From Acetobacter senegalensis (GTDB taxonomy: Bacteria > Pseudomonadota > Alphaproteobacteria > Acetobacterales > Acetobacteraceae), in NCBI RefSeq assembly GCF_001580995.1, contig NZ_LHZU01000140.1, positions 34,476 to 98,475 of the forward strand: a stretch of 64,000 bases of DNA. The letters run 5' to 3'. Within the stretch, counting starts at the first letter, position 1. Each line of letters opens with the position of its first letter. The position numbers and the translations under genes were made by a program. The notes under the pieces are model-generated. The model ran no database searches. It was not told where the DNA came from and saw only the letters and a program-made list of their open reading frames with translations. Shown one piece after another: positions 9,309-19,731 of this stretch.

Positions 9309-9782
9309 ATGCAGGATATCCGGAAGGCCCTCTACGTAGGGAGCCGAAGTGACGGCAGACTCATTCAGCGGCCTATGTCGCCGCATCTGCAAATTTACCG
9401 CTATCGGCTCTCCATGGTTCTTTCCATTTCGAACCGATTGACCGGTGTTGCAGCAACAGCGGGAGCGGCCTTGGGCGTGTTCTGGCTTGCCGCCGCCGCC
9501 AAGGGGCCGAAATCTTTTGAAACGGCACGCAAGGTTACAGGTAATCCGGTTGGCCAGCTTCTGCTGGTGGGATGGCTGGCTTCTGTTGTGTACCACACGG
9601 TGGGCGGCATCCGCCATCTGATCTGGGATAGCGGTTACCGCTATGACAAGACGGAAATCAACAAGGATGGGCCGGTTGCTGTTGGTGTTACCGCTGGGGT
9701 GAGCACGGTTCTGGCCGGTGCCCTTCTGTGTGTGGCGGGTGGCCGGGCACGTTCCCGCGCCAAGGCAAGGAAGGCAGGCTGA
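9309..9782 (+). CDS. sdhC: Succinate dehydrogenase cytochrome b556 subunit
   Basis: 157 residues with the SdhC signature RPMSPHLQIYR (~22), SNRLTG, and YHTVGGIRHLIWD containing the heme-ligating His. Three membrane helices are predicted by eye, at about 45-65, 82-105 and 124-145. It anchors the SDH complex in the inner membrane and helps bind quinone. The C terminus is a short Arg/Lys-rich tail. The stop is one base from the sdhD ATG, showing tight operon coupling. It is the first gene of sdhCDAB. Confidence 0.93.
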   Translation: MQDIRKALYVGSRSDGRLIQRPMSPHLQIYRYRLSMVLSISNRLTGVAATAGAALGVFWLAAAAKGPKSFETARKVTGNPVGQLLLVGWLASVVYHTVGGIRHLIWDSGYRYDKTEINKDGPVAVGVTAGVSTVLAGALLCVAGGRARSRAKARKAG

Positions 9783-9783
9783 C

Positions 9784-10200
9784 ATGAACGCTTCTGTTTC
9801 TCATATCGAGGTCATGCGCTCCCAGCTTGGCCGAGCACGTGGGCTGGGCGCAGGTGGATCAGGCGTAGGGCACTGGTGGGCGGAGCGTGTTTCCGCAGCG
9901 GCTCTTCTTCCTCTTTCAACGTGGTTTGTCGTTCAGATGTTCCGTCTTGGCGGGGCTGATCACGCGGAAGTGGTGAAATGGGGTGGCAAGCCGGTGAACG
10001 CCACAATGCTTACCGCACTGATCATCACCACATTCTACCATGCCCAGATGGGCCTGCAGGTGATTGTGGATGATTACGTGCATGGCAAGGCGCACCTGCC
10101 CACGCGAATTCTGGTGAAAATCGGAACGTCTCTGATCGGACTTCTGGGCGTGTTTGCGGTCATCAAGCTGGTGGCGGCGGGCAACAGCCAGAAATCCTGA
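9784..10200 (+). CDS. sdhD: Succinate dehydrogenase hydrophobic anchor subunit
   Basis: 138 residues from the ATG at 9784, immediately after the sdhC stop; an in-frame extension upstream overlaps sdhC and is not needed. The SdhD signature is RVSAAALLPLSTWF, and YHAQMGLQVIVDDYVH contains the second heme-ligand His and a conserved Asp. Three transmembrane helices. With SdhC it forms the membrane anchor carrying heme b and the ubiquinone site. Confidence 0.92.
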   Translation: MNASVSHIEVMRSQLGRARGLGAGGSGVGHWWAERVSAAALLPLSTWFVVQMFRLGGADHAEVVKWGGKPVNATMLTALIITTFYHAQMGLQVIVDDYVHGKAHLPTRILVKIGTSLIGLLGVFAVIKLVAAGNSQKS

Positions 10201-10295
10201 AAAAACTCTGAGCCTTGTGCCGCCTGCCTGACAGGATATGCGCGGCACGAACCTGAAGACATGACAGGCCGAACGCACATGGGAGCGCCGTCACG

Positions 10296-12107
10296 ATGAA
10301 TGCCAATACCTCTCCGTCACGGGGAGCCTACCGGATTATTGACCACGCTTATGATGTTGTGGTTGTGGGTGCAGGTGGATCCGGCCTGCGTGCTACGCTG
10401 GGCATGGGGGCTGCTGGCCTCAAAACTGCCTGCGTGACCAAAGTTTTTCCCACACGGAGCCATACCGTTGCCGCCCAGGGGGGTATCGGGGCCTCTTTGG
10501 GAAATATGGCGGAAGATAACTGGCGCTGGCACATGTATGACACCGTAAAGGGGTCTGACTGGCTGGGTGATCAGGACGCCATTGAATTCATGTGCCGTGA
10601 GGCCGTGCCCGCCGTGCAGGAACTGGAACATTTCGGTGTGCCGTTCTCCCGCACGGAAGAAGGCAAGATTTACCAGCGCCCGTTTGGCGGCCATATGAGC
10701 GATTACGGCAAGGCCCCTGTGCCACGTGCCTGCGCCGCCGCCGACCGTACCGGCCATGCCATTCTGCATACGCTGTACCAGCAGTGCCTGAAACATAACG
10801 TTGAGTTCTTTGTCGAATACTTCGCCATTGATCTTATTATGGATGATGAAGGCGCCTGCCGTGGTGTTGTGGCGTGGTGTCAGGATGATGGCACGATCCA
10901 TCGTTTCAATGCCAAGATGGTTGTTCTGGCAACCGGTGGATATGGTCGCGCCTATCAGTCTTGCACCTCAGCCCACACCTGCACGGGTGATGGCGGCGGT
11001 ATGGCCATGCGTGCTGGCCTGCCTACGCAGGATATGGAATTTGTGCAGTTCCACCCGACTGGTATCTACCCCGCCGGCTGTCTGCTGACGGAAGGTTGCC
11101 GTGGTGAAGGTGGGTATCTGACAAATTCTGAAGGCGAGCGCTTCATGGAGCGTTATGCGCCAACGGCCAAGGATCTGGCATCGCGTGACGTTGTTTCCCG
11201 CGCCATGACCATCGAGATCAAGGAAGGCCGTGGTGTTGGTCCGAAGAAAGACCACATCATGATGCATCTGGAGCATCTGGGGTCTGATCTGCTGCACCAG
11301 CGTCTGCCGGGCATTATTGAAACCGCCCGTATCTTTGCTGGTGTGGACGTGACCAAGGAACCTGTGCCGGTTCTGCCGACCGTGCATTACAACATGGGCG
11401 GTATTCCTACCAATATTCATGGTGAAGTTGTCCGCCCAACGGCTGATAATCCTGATGCCGTTGTGCCGGGCCTGATGGCGGTGGGTGAAGCCGCCTGTGT
11501 GTCCGTGCATGGGGCTAACCGTCTGGGCACGAACTCCCTGCTCGATCTGATCGTGTTCGGGCGTGCGGCGTCCAAGCGTGCAGCAGAAGTTGTGAAGCCC
11601 ACGGACTTTGTAAAACCTCTGCCAGCAGGGGCAGGTGAAGCCGCACTCGATCGTCTGGACAAGCTGCGTTATGCCAAGGGTGGAACCAAAGTCTCCGCCA
11701 TGCGTGATCGTCTCCAGCGTGACATGCAGACCCATGCCGCCGTGTTCCGTACGCAGGAAAGCCTGCAGGAAGGCGTGGACAAGATTCACGAAATCTGGGG
11801 CGGTTTGGGTGATATCTCCGTTTCTGACTCATCACTGATCTGGAACAGTGATCTGATGGAAGCTCTGGAGTTTGAAAACCTTCTGGCCAACGCGACAGTA
11901 ACCCTTGAAAGCGGTCTGGCCCGGCACGAAAGCCGTGGCGCCCACGCGCGGGATGACTTCCCTGACCGTGATGACAAGGAATGGCTGAAGCATTCCGTTT
12001 CCTGGCTGGATGACAAAGGCAGCGTGTCGCTGACTTACCGTCCGGTTCATATGAAGACACTCACCAATGATGTTGAGGTCTTCCCACCCAAAAAGCGCGT
12101 TTACTGA
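10296..12107 (+). CDS. sdhA: Succinate dehydrogenase flavoprotein subunit
   Basis: 603 residues, normal SdhA length. The N-terminal FAD motif is [14 protein letters not shown]. The covalent flavin His lies in [16 protein letters not shown]. The active-site region is [11 protein letters not shown], followed by [17 protein letters not shown] and the [18 protein letters not shown] loop near the C terminus. It oxidises succinate to fumarate on the cytoplasmic face and passes electrons to SdhB. It is third in the sdhCDAB operon with 95 bp after sdhD. A full SDH supports an Acetobacter-like rather than Gluconobacter-like genome. Confidence 0.98.
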   Translation: MNANTSPSRGAYRIIDHAYDVVVVGAGGSGLRATLGMGAAGLKTACVTKVFPTRSHTVAAQGGIGASLGNMAEDNWRWHMYDTVKGSDWLGDQDAIEFMCREAVPAVQELEHFGVPFSRTEEGKIYQRPFGGHMSDYGKAPVPRACAAADRTGHAILHTLYQQCLKHNVEFFVEYFAIDLIMDDEGACRGVVAWCQDDGTIHRFNAKMVVLATGGYGRAYQSCTSAHTCTGDGGGMAMRAGLPTQDMEFVQFHPTGIYPAGCLLTEGCRGEGGYLTNSEGERFMERYAPTAKDLASRDVVSRAMTIEIKEGRGVGPKKDHIMMHLEHLGSDLLHQRLPGIIETARIFAGVDVTKEPVPVLPTVHYNMGGIPTNIHGEVVRPTADNPDAVVPGLMAVGEAACVSVHGANRLGTNSLLDLIVFGRAASKRAAEVVKPTDFVKPLPAGAGEAALDRLDKLRYAKGGTKVSAMRDRLQRDMQTHAAVFRTQESLQEGVDKIHEIWGGLGDISVSDSSLIWNSDLMEALEFENLLANATVTLESGLARHESRGAHARDDFPDRDDKEWLKHSVSWLDDKGSVSLTYRPVHMKTLTNDVEVFPPKKRVY

Positions 12108-12143
12108 TCTGTCGGCACGAACGGGCGAATAAGGGAGGTAAAG

Positions 12144-12926
12144 ATGGTCGAACTCAGACTGCCGCGCAACAGCGAGATCGGGAAAGGCAAAACCTTTCCC
12201 GCGCCAGCCGGGGCCAAAAACGTTAGAACATTCAAGGTGTACCGTTGGACACCGGATGATGACAAAAATCCGGTTGTTGATTCCTACGAACTGGATCTTG
12301 ATACAATCGGGCCGATGGTGCTTGACGCCATTATCCATATCAAGAACGAAGTGGACCCTACGCTGACATTCCGGCGTTCCTGCCGTGAAGGAATCTGCGG
12401 GTCCTGCGCCATGAACATTGATGGTGAAAACACGCTGGCGTGTCTGAAGCCCATCAAGGACATCAAGGGCGATGTGCGCATCTATCCGCTGCCGCATATG
12501 CCGATTGTCAAGGATCTGGTGTCCAACCTTGATGGTGCTTACGCTCAGTTGCGTTCCATTGAACCGTGGATGAAGTCTGACAGCGCGCCGCCGCCGGATT
12601 CAGAACGCCGCCAGAGCATTGAAGAACGGGAAAAGCTGGATGGGATGTGGGAGTGCATTCTGTGCTTCTGCTGCACAACCTCCTGCCCGTCCTACTGGTG
12701 GAACGGTGACCGTTATCTTGGCCCGGCCGTGCTTCTGGCAGCGTATCGCTGGATTGCGGACAGCCGTGATGAACATACGGGCGACCGCTTGGATTCTCTG
12801 GAAGATACGTTCAAGCTGTATGCTTGCCGTACCATCATGAACTGCACCCAGACCTGCCCCAAAGGCCTGAATCCGGCCAAGGCAATTGGGCGTATCAAAG
12901 AACTTCAGATTGAGCGGAAGCTCTGA
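12144..12926 (+). CDS. sdhB: Succinate dehydrogenase iron-sulfur subunit
   Basis: 260 residues, with AGGGAGG upstream of the ATG. The 2Fe-2S ligands are in [12 protein letters not shown]. The 4Fe-4S/3Fe-4S ligands are in [16 protein letters not shown] and in [17 protein letters not shown]. It carries electrons from the SdhA flavin to the membrane quinone site. It is the last gene of sdhCDAB and is followed by a strong terminator at 13009. Confidence 0.98.
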   Translation: MVELRLPRNSEIGKGKTFPAPAGAKNVRTFKVYRWTPDDDKNPVVDSYELDLDTIGPMVLDAIIHIKNEVDPTLTFRRSCREGICGSCAMNIDGENTLACLKPIKDIKGDVRIYPLPHMPIVKDLVSNLDGAYAQLRSIEPWMKSDSAPPPDSERRQSIEEREKLDGMWECILCFCCTTSCPSYWWNGDRYLGPAVLLAAYRWIADSRDEHTGDRLDSLEDTFKLYACRTIMNCTQTCPKGLNPAKAIGRIKELQIERKL

Positions 12927-13008
12927 CATCAGTCAGAAGTCTTTCTCCTCAACGCTGCTAAAATGATGGTCAGTCTTGTAAGAGAGAGGACCTTCATTCT
13001 GAACTGAG

Positions 13009-13050
13009 CAACCCCCACGCAGTTTGATGACAGCGTGGGGGTTGTTTTTT
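13009..13050 (+). terminator. Rho-independent terminator of the sdh operon
   Basis: A perfect 12-bp stem (CAACCCCCACGC / GCGTGGGGGTTG) with a 12-base loop is followed directly by six T. Confidence 0.9.
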
Positions 13051-13160
13051 GCGTTTCTGAAATGCGTGAGGAAGGGTTGGGTACATACCCTCTCGTGATA
13101 TGGCGTGCTCAGCTAAAATGCTGAACGGCACATGCCATAATGGGAGGATATGCAGGAAGA

Positions 13161-14678
13161 ATGGTTTCTTTTTCCAGAATGAAGCACAGGATGTTGGAGT
13201 CTCTGGCTCAGGTCGCAGAGATAACAAAAATACCTGTGCTTCTGCTCTGTTCTATCCTTCTTCTGGCGCTCTGTTATTTTGCCAGCTACAGCGTGCTGCC
13301 TTTTTCAAATGGAGATATTGCGTACTACGTTATAATCGGGCGCGGTATTCTGCGCGATCATCTTCTCCCATACAGCTATGCCTTTGATCATAAACCGTTG
13401 GCCGTTTATCTGGTTTATGCGGTGTGGGACCAGATTATTCCGCTTCCTTATGGAAAATTCGAACTTCTGGCCTGTTTGCTGATGGGCGCCTTTGTCTGGT
13501 TCTGCCGTGCCTTCGGGCCTTTTAACAAAGAGCTGGCGTGGCTGATCCTGACGGTGGGTGGATCAGTTTTTGGTATTCTGGATGCCAATACGGAAACGGT
13601 TCTGGTGGCGGGCGAAGCCCTGTTTCTCCGGTTGCTTTATCAAGGGAATACTCAGGGAAAACTGCTACAGTTTTTTGGTGCCGGACTGGTTTTTGCGGGC
13701 ATCGTAAATGTCAATTATCTCTCAGCCGTCTGCCTGTTTCTGCCGTCCCTTTTTCTGTTTCTGGCTCCCGGCTGGTTTCGCATCAGGCATATCCTGCTTG
13801 CAGTATTAGGGCTGGTGACAGGGTTAGCGCTGCTATTCGCACCTTATTTTGTGGTTGGTCATGGTGCGTTACAGGCATATTTTTCCATGCAAAGCGCCTT
13901 TCTGCATCATTATGGGGCTTCCCTTAAAGCCCGTATGCGGAGTGTGCTCCGGTGCGCCATTTACACAGTCCTCCTCTTTCCCGTGCTTCAAGGTTGGATC
14001 AGGGTTTTCCCCCTTACCCTGAAAGGAGAGGACAGGAAAACACTTGTTCTATTATTGTGGTTTTTGTCATCCCTTCCCGCGGTTATCCTCTCCGGACATC
14101 CGTTTGAGCATTATTTTATTTTGTGCTTTGCGCCTGCTGCCATCATGGCCGCGGTCCTGTTTGAGAAAAACTATGTCTTCCCAGCTTACTGTTTCGTGCC
14201 ATTCACGTTTTTTTTCGTTGGGGGCATGATTCAGGATACCCGGAAGAACATAGATGAAAGACTATATTATAATCGGGTGGATTATGCTTTTCTGTCAAAA
14301 GAAATCGGGACGCAAAAAGTTCTGAATATTCGTGGCAGTCACGAGACGTTTTACCTCGCTGATTTGCGTCCTTTCGATGTTTATCTGTTTCCCACACACA
14401 TAGATATTCTGTTTGGGAAAGAGAACGCGTGGCAGCGTTATATGCAGGATCTTCTGCGCAGGCCTGCATATGTCATAACGCCTTATGCAGGGTGTGCGCG
14501 TAATCTGGTGGAACCAGTTGTGTGTCAGTGGCTGGCGACGCATTATACGCGTATTTACTCACTGAATACGCGACATGCTCGCCCGGAAAAAGATCAACGA
14601 TTTTCCTTTGATCTCTACAAGCTGACTTTACCCGAGCAACATGACGACCTCGCAAACCAGACACATTCCTTACAGTAG
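13161..14678 (+). CDS. Polytopic membrane glycosyltransferase-like protein (GT-C/PMT type)
   Basis: About 505 residues with roughly ten or more hydrophobic helices. The early segment SNGDIAYYVIIGRGIL followed by YSYAFDHKPLAVYLVYAVWD resembles the first periplasmic loop of GT-C glycosyltransferases (ArnT/PMT/GT39), with its acidic residue and D-x-KPP-like element. Such enzymes transfer sugars from polyprenyl phosphate carriers to lipid A, proteins or other acceptors. The start is uncertain: ATG at 13140 or 13161, the latter with GGGAGGA 12 bases upstream. It stands alone between the sdh terminator and a ~460 bp gap. Donor and acceptor are unknown. Confidence 0.65.
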   Translation: MVSFSRMKHRMLESLAQVAEITKIPVLLLCSILLLALCYFASYSVLPFSNGDIAYYVIIGRGILRDHLLPYSYAFDHKPLAVYLVYAVWDQIIPLPYGKFELLACLLMGAFVWFCRAFGPFNKELAWLILTVGGSVFGILDANTETVLVAGEALFLRLLYQGNTQGKLLQFFGAGLVFAGIVNVNYLSAVCLFLPSLFLFLAPGWFRIRHILLAVLGLVTGLALLFAPYFVVGHGALQAYFSMQSAFLHHYGASLKARMRSVLRCAIYTVLLFPVLQGWIRVFPLTLKGEDRKTLVLLLWFLSSLPAVILSGHPFEHYFILCFAPAAIMAAVLFEKNYVFPAYCFVPFTFFFVGGMIQDTRKNIDERLYYNRVDYAFLSKEIGTQKVLNIRGSHETFYLADLRPFDVYLFPTHIDILFGKENAWQRYMQDLLRRPAYVITPYAGCARNLVEPVVCQWLATHYTRIYSLNTRHARPEKDQRFSFDLYKLTLPEQHDDLANQTHSLQ

Positions 14679-15139
14679 GGCGCGTTATCAGGTAATCCTG
14701 AGACAATGACGACGAGTTGAAGGGTAGCAAGCAGGAAGGACCTTCGGTGCTAAGGTGACTGGTTGAAACAGTCATGACTCATCGCATGTGTGGGGCGCAG
14801 CCATGCTACGGGAAAAGCAATTTTGAGGCAGGTAGCATCCCTTTGAAAGCGGCCTTTGGCGGCAGTGTATGTAAAAAAGTGCCGTAGGTTAGACATAAAA
14901 AGATCCGTCAGACTGGACAGACAGGTTTTTTCGCCGCTTCCTTTTAAAGGGAAAATTGGAAAGTCAGCAGTTAAGAGGCTGAGGTGGATTTTCGAGGCGG
15001 GGCAGGTAGATTAAAGGGCCATTGCGTGAGCCCGCGCGGACGAGAGACGAACGCATTCAGACAGATAAAGACCCGCCTGCTGGATGTGACAGGCTTTTCA
15101 AACACCCCTCAGTGTTCGGCAAAGGTAAGAAGGCACGGT
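14679..15139. other. Non-coding stretch before the GNAT gene
   Basis: About 460 bp. The acetyltransferase frame stays open upstream to 14984, but the extra residues do not look like family sequence. No tRNA, strong hairpin or clear promoter was seen. Confidence 0.4.
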
Positions 15140-15649
15140 ATGCTGGTCAGGAATGCAACAGAACAAGACGCGCCAGCCATAGCGCATATCTATAATCATA
15201 ATGTGCAGTTCAGTACGGCGATCTGGAATGAACGGGCTGTGGATGGTCCTGACCGTGAGAGATGGATCAGGGAACGGCAGGTAGCAGGGTATCCGGTGCT
15301 GGTTGCGCAGGACAAGGCGGGGAAGGTGGTAGGATATGCCAGTTTCGGGCCATGGCGTGCGTTTGACGGGTATCGGCACACGGTTGAGCATTCGGTTTAT
15401 GTTGATCCGGACCATCAGCGGAAAGGAGTTGGTCGCCTGCTGCTGGAGGCCCTGATCGACCGTGCGAAAGCGGATGGCCTGCACGTTATGGTGGCGGGCA
15501 TAGAGGCTGGCAATGAGGGTTCAATCGCTCTGCATAAGGCGCTGGGGTTTGAAGAAACTGGCGTGATGAAGGAGGTGGGAGCCAAGTTCGGGCGGTGGCT
15601 GGACCTTGCGTTTCTGTGCCTCAAACTGGACGATCGGCCCATTCCCTGA
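15140..15649 (+). CDS. GNAT acetyltransferase, phosphinothricin/methionine sulfone type
   Basis: 169 residues from the ATG at 15140, which has AAGAAGG upstream; the open frame extends 5' but family similarity starts here. The N-terminal MLVRNATEQDAPAIAHIYNH, the EHSVYVDPDHQRKGVGRLLL acetyl-CoA loop (R/Q-x-x-G-x-G/A) and C-terminal HKALGFEETGVMKEVG are characteristic of the Pat/MnaT/YncA group. Members acetylate phosphinothricin, methionine sulfone/sulfoximine or related amines. It is co-directional with the phosphatase and transporter downstream. Confidence 0.85.
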   Translation: MLVRNATEQDAPAIAHIYNHNVQFSTAIWNERAVDGPDRERWIRERQVAGYPVLVAQDKAGKVVGYASFGPWRAFDGYRHTVEHSVYVDPDHQRKGVGRLLLEALIDRAKADGLHVMVAGIEAGNEGSIALHKALGFEETGVMKEVGAKFGRWLDLAFLCLKLDDRPIP

Positions 15650-15736
15650 AGGGCGGGTAACGCAGAATGGATTGACGCCACGCCCCAGAGGGTGGAACAC
15701 ATCATGACCCCTTTATGATCAGGAGCTTCTGCAGTC

Positions 15737-16399
15737 GTGTTTGACGGCCAACTGACTTCTCTGGCGGGCCGCACACGGGCCTGGACGGATAGCCTGTTTG
15801 TTGACCACGCCGTATTTCGGCTGGTGTGGACCAACTTTCATACCGTGGTGCCTGGCAAGGTCTACCGGTGCAACCACCCTACCCCTGCGCGGCTGAAATG
15901 GGCCATGAAGCGGTATCAGCTGCGCACGCTTGTCAACTTACGTGGGCACAGAAAATGCGGTTCGGATGCCCTCTCCCGCTCTACAGCGCACAAGCTGGGC
16001 CTGGCACATGTGGATATGGCTTTTGAAAGCCGGGGCGCGCCGCACCGGGATCGTATTTTGCGGTTTGCTTCCCTTTACCAGAGCATTGCCTTTCCCATGT
16101 TGATGCATTGCAAATCTGGGGCAGACCGCGCGGGGCTGGCATCCGGGCTGGTGGTTCTGTTTGAAGGCGGAAGCGCTGCGCGTGCGCTCAAGGAACTCTC
16201 CTGGCGATATGGGCATTTTCGGGGGTCACGCACAGGGATTCTGGATGCCTTTTTCATGCGCTATCAGGCCGAAGCGGAAGGACGCCTGCCGTTTCTGGAC
16301 TGGGTGCGGGATGAATATGATGAAGTGGCGCTCAAGCGCGATTTTGTGGCCGGAAAGCTGGCGTCTTTCATGACCGATCAGGTACTGCGCCGGGAATAG
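15737..16399 (+). CDS. Cysteine-based tyrosine/dual-specificity phosphatase-like protein
   Basis: 220 residues, GTG start at 15737 with AGGAG about 12 bases upstream. The P-loop HCKSGADRAG (about residue 119) is the HCx5R signature of Cys-dependent phosphatases, and LRTLVNLRGH upstream fits bacterial DSP-like proteins. It probably removes phosphate from a protein or small molecule; the substrate is unknown. It sits between a GNAT acetyltransferase and a DMT exporter, with ~30 bp to the latter, so a shared transcript is likely. Confidence 0.78.
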   Translation: MFDGQLTSLAGRTRAWTDSLFVDHAVFRLVWTNFHTVVPGKVYRCNHPTPARLKWAMKRYQLRTLVNLRGHRKCGSDALSRSTAHKLGLAHVDMAFESRGAPHRDRILRFASLYQSIAFPMLMHCKSGADRAGLASGLVVLFEGGSAARALKELSWRYGHFRGSRTGILDAFFMRYQAEAEGRLPFLDWVRDEYDEVALKRDFVAGKLASFMTDQVLRRE

Positions 16400-16429
16400 G
16401 CACTGGCGTGCAAGACAGGGGCAGGATGT

Positions 16430-17344
16430 ATGGAGCATAAGCCTGCGGGAGCCCGAAAGACGCATGTCTTCCGGCATGGAACCATGCTGGCCGCAGCGTT
16501 GGCGCTGGTGTCCTGGGGGAGCGCTTATCCCGTTGTGCGCATGGCGCTGCATAGTATGGCGCCCATTCCTCTGGCTGCGGCACGTTATGCGGTTGCGGCC
16601 ATTGTGGCGTTGGTCTGGGTGGCCTGGAAACGGCCGTTGTTGCCACGAGTACAGGATCTGCCGCGTTTTGTGCTGTGTGGCGCAGTCGGCATTACGCTTT
16701 ATAATATTCTGTTCAATGTAGGTGAGCAGACGGTCTCTTCTGGTGCAGCAAGCCTGCTGATCAGTTTTTCACCCCTCATATCAGCCTTTATTGCGGTTGC
16801 GTTTCTGGGGGAACGTCTCTCTTTATGGGGCTGGGTGGGGTCTCTGGTCAGCTTTGCCGGTGTGGTGTTGATTGCACGCAGCCAGCCGGGTGGCCTTGCG
16901 TTTGGTTCCGGCGCTGCGGATATTGTGGGGGCAGCGTTTTCTGCGGCCCTCTACAACACGCTCCAGAAAAAACTGGTGGCGTCTTATGGTGCTTTGGCAA
17001 CCACGGCGTATATCCTGATAGTGGGTGCTGTATTGCTGGCACCCTGGTGGGCAGAAGCGTGGCACAGCCTGAGTATTGCGGGACCAGGTACATGGGGGCT
17101 GGTGCTCCAGTTAGGTCTGTTTCCCGCAGTGTTGGGCTATGGGGCTTGGGCCTATGTGGTGGGGCATCTGGGCGTGGCGCGGTCTTCGGGGCTGCTTTAT
17201 CTGCTTTCTCCCACCACGTTGGTGTTGGCGTTTCTTTTGGCCGGGGAAGTGCCGACATTCAGAATTCTGCTTGGCGGGGCCATCATCTTGAGCGGGGTGG
17301 CCTTAATGAATGCTAAAGGCCGGAAACCAAAAAGCGCGGGATAG
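16430..17344 (+). CDS. DMT-superfamily (EamA) transporter
   Basis: 304 residues with ten predicted helices in two EamA repeats. The first holds SWGSAYPVVRMAL and the AASLLISFSPLISAFIAV helix. The second holds SAALYNTLQKKLVASYGALATTAYILI and ends in the LAGEVPTFRILLGGAIILSGV helix. Family members export metabolites or amino acids through the inner membrane. The gene closes a three-gene co-directional group with the acetyltransferase and phosphatase and is followed by a terminator. Confidence 0.85.
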   Translation: MEHKPAGARKTHVFRHGTMLAAALALVSWGSAYPVVRMALHSMAPIPLAAARYAVAAIVALVWVAWKRPLLPRVQDLPRFVLCGAVGITLYNILFNVGEQTVSSGAASLLISFSPLISAFIAVAFLGERLSLWGWVGSLVSFAGVVLIARSQPGGLAFGSGAADIVGAAFSAALYNTLQKKLVASYGALATTAYILIVGAVLLAPWWAEAWHSLSIAGPGTWGLVLQLGLFPAVLGYGAWAYVVGHLGVARSSGLLYLLSPTTLVLAFLLAGEVPTFRILLGGAIILSGVALMNAKGRKPKSAG

Positions 17345-17361
17345 ACAAAAGAAAGGCACGA

Positions 17362-17401
17362 AAGAAAAAACGCCGGAAGCAGACATGCTCCGGCGTTTTC
17401 T
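17362..17401. terminator. Bidirectional terminator, DMT transporter / pgk
   Basis: AAAACGCCGG plus AGCA pair with TGCT plus CCGGCGTTTT (17367-17399) around a 4-base loop, with A and T runs on the flanks. It sits between convergent genes. Confidence 0.85.
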
Positions 17402-17461
17402 GAAGAACTCTTCCTGTTTTTGATCAAAGTGAGAAACAGGAAGCGCTTTTCTTAAGGTTTT

Positions 17462-18685
17462 TTAGATGGGAATGGTGCGTTCCAGCGTGGTGCTGATGGC
17501 GGTCAGACCCGGCAGAACCTTGCCTTCCAGCCATTCCAGAAACGCACCGCCAGCGGTGGAAACATAGGTCATGTCTTCCAGAACCCCAGCATGGCGCAGG
17601 GCGGAAACGGTATCTCCCCCACCGGCAATGGTTTTCAGAGCACCGGCTTTGGTCAGGCGTGCCGCTTCCTGCGCAACAGCGTTTGTGCCTTCATCAAACG
17701 GAGGCATTTCAAACACGCCCAGCGGACCGTTCCAGACCAGCGTTTTCAGGCCCGCCAGTTTTTCTTTTAGCAGTTTGACGGTTTCAGGCCCTACGTCCAG
17801 CGCCATCCAGCCATCAGGAATATCCGTAACCGGGGCAACAGCAGTGGGGGCTCCCGCCATGAAGTCTTCTGAAAGCACAACATCAACAGGCAGAATCAGC
17901 TCGCACTTCTTGGCTTCAGCCTGCGCCATGATCTGGCGGGCCGTGTCCAGCATGTCTTCTTCCTTTAAAGACTTGCCAACCTTGTAGCCTTTTGCTGCGA
18001 GGAACGTGTTGGCCATGGCACCGCCAACGGCCAGAACATCCACTTTTTCCAGCATGTTTTCCAAAAGTGCCAGTTTGGTGGAGACCTTGGCCCCCCCAAC
18101 AATCGCACCAACCGGACGTTCCGGATTTTCCAGCGCTGCATCCAGCGCTGCAATTTCCGCTTCCATCAGGCGGCCTGCATAGGCGGGCAGATGCTCGGCC
18201 ACGCCAGCAGTGGAGGCATGGGCCCGGTGCGCGGCAGAAAACGCATCGTTCACATACACATCGCCCAGATTAGCCAGGGCTGCGGAAAGATCGGGTGCGT
18301 TGGTTTCTTCACCCGGCTGGAACCGGGTGTTTTCAAGCAGAAGAACTTCGCCATCTTTCAGGGATGCAGCAGCAGCTTCCGCATCTGGGCCGATGCAGTC
18401 ATGCGCAAAGCTGACAGGCTTGCCCAGAGCCGTGGCGAGCGCTGTGGCGATGGGCTGGAGTGACATGTCCGGCACCACTTTGCCTTTGGGGCGGTCAAAG
18501 TGGCTGAGCACAATCACCCGGCCCCCCTTGTCGGCCAGTTCCCGAATGGTGGGAACAATGCGCTCGATACGGGTAAAATCAGAAATAACCCCATCTTTCA
18601 TGGGAACATTCAGATCGACACGCAGCAGGATACGCTTGCCGCGAGGGTCAAGCTTATCCAGCGTGTTGAAAGGGATCATGGCCAT
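17462..18685 (-). CDS. pgk: Phosphoglycerate kinase
   Basis: 407 residues. The N-terminal signature is [13 protein letters not shown]. The substrate-binding segment is [11 protein letters not shown], the hinge region is [17 protein letters not shown], and the nucleotide-binding C terminus is [13 protein letters not shown]. It makes ATP from 1,3-bisphosphoglycerate. Its ATG overlaps the gap stop codon as TAATG, so translation is probably coupled. It is the last gene of the transketolase-like/gap/pgk operon. Confidence 0.97.
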   Translation of the reverse strand: MAMIPFNTLDKLDPRGKRILLRVDLNVPMKDGVISDFTRIERIVPTIRELADKGGRVIVLSHFDRPKGKVVPDMSLQPIATALATALGKPVSFAHDCIGPDAEAAAASLKDGEVLLLENTRFQPGEETNAPDLSAALANLGDVYVNDAFSAAHRAHASTAGVAEHLPAYAGRLMEAEIAALDAALENPERPVGAIVGGAKVSTKLALLENMLEKVDVLAVGGAMANTFLAAKGYKVGKSLKEEDMLDTARQIMAQAEAKKCELILPVDVVLSEDFMAGAPTAVAPVTDIPDGWMALDVGPETVKLLKEKLAGLKTLVWNGPLGVFEMPPFDEGTNAVAQEAARLTKAGALKTIAGGGDTVSALRHAGVLEDMTYVSTAGGAFLEWLEGKVLPGLTAISTTLERTIPI

Positions 18686-19707
18686 TAGAGAGTTCCAAAC
18701 AGAGCGGCTGTATCAGCCATGCGGTTGGAGAAGCCCCATTCGTTATCATACCAGGAGCAGATACGAACCAGCTTGCCGCCATCCACCAGAGAAGTCTGGG
18801 TTGCATCAAACGTGGAGGATGCCAGAGCATGGTTGAAGTCGGAGCTGACCAGTGGCGCATCGGAATACGCCAGAATGCCCTTCAGCGGGCCAGATGAAGC
18901 TGCCGTCTTGATGGCGTTGTTGACGTCTTCAACAGAGCCCGGAATTTTTTTCGGCACGAAATCAAGGGAGACCAGAGACACATTGGCCGTTGGCACGCGA
19001 ATGGCGGTGCCATCCAGCTTGCCTTTCAGGTGTGGCAGAACCAGCCCCACAGCACGGGCCGCGCCGGTGGAGGTGGGGATCATGTTCAGGCCAGCGGCAC
19101 GGGCGCGGCGCAGATCCTTGTGCAGGGTATCCACAGTGCGCTGGTCACCCGTGTAGGAGTGAATGGTCACCATGTAACCGCGTTCAATGCCGAACGTATC
19201 TTCCAGAACCTTGGCAACGGGGGCCAGACAGTTGGTGGTGCAGGAGGCGTTGGAGATCACCGTCATATCCGGTGTCAGCACGTCCTGGTTCACGCCAAAC
19301 ACGATTGTGGCGTCCACATCTGTTGCGGGGGCGGAGATCAGCACCTTGCGGGCGCCAGCCTTCAGCAGTGGCTGTGCTTTTTCCTTGGAGGTGAACAGGC
19401 CTGTGCATTCCATGGCCACATCCACACCTTCAAACGGTACCTTGGACGGGTCACGCTCTGCGGAAACCGTGATCGGGTCCCAGGTGCGGCCCTGTGTCGT
19501 GATGATCAGCTTGTTGCCGTCAACGCGCACATCCGCGGGCAGGCGTCCATGCACACTGTCATAGCTGAGCAGATGCGCGTTGTCTTCCACACTCCCAAGA
19601 TCGTTAATCGCTACAGGGACAACATCGGTCCGTCCGCTTTCAATCAGCCCGCGCAGGACGAGTCGGCCAATGCGACCGAAGCCGTTGATAGCGATTTTGA
19701 CTGCCAT
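18685..19707 (-). CDS. gap: Glyceraldehyde-3-phosphate dehydrogenase
   Basis: 340 residues. The NAD-binding motif is [15 protein letters not shown]. The catalytic Cys lies in [12 protein letters not shown], and the conserved C-terminal segment is [13 protein letters not shown]. It oxidises and phosphorylates glyceraldehyde-3-phosphate. It lies 24 bp after the transketolase-like gene and overlaps pgk by one base. This order resembles the cbb-type tkt-gap-pgk arrangement of many alphaproteobacteria. Confidence 0.97.
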   Translation of the reverse strand: MAVKIAINGFGRIGRLVLRGLIESGRTDVVPVAINDLGSVEDNAHLLSYDSVHGRLPADVRVDGNKLIITTQGRTWDPITVSAERDPSKVPFEGVDVAMECTGLFTSKEKAQPLLKAGARKVLISAPATDVDATIVFGVNQDVLTPDMTVISNASCTTNCLAPVAKVLEDTFGIERGYMVTIHSYTGDQRTVDTLHKDLRRARAAGLNMIPTSTGAARAVGLVLPHLKGKLDGTAIRVPTANVSLVSLDFVPKKIPGSVEDVNNAIKTAASSGPLKGILAYSDAPLVSSDFNHALASSTFDATQTSLVDGGKLVRICSWYDNEWGFSNRMADTAALFGTL

Positions 19708-19731
19708 TTGTCTGTTCTCCGTTTTTATCTT

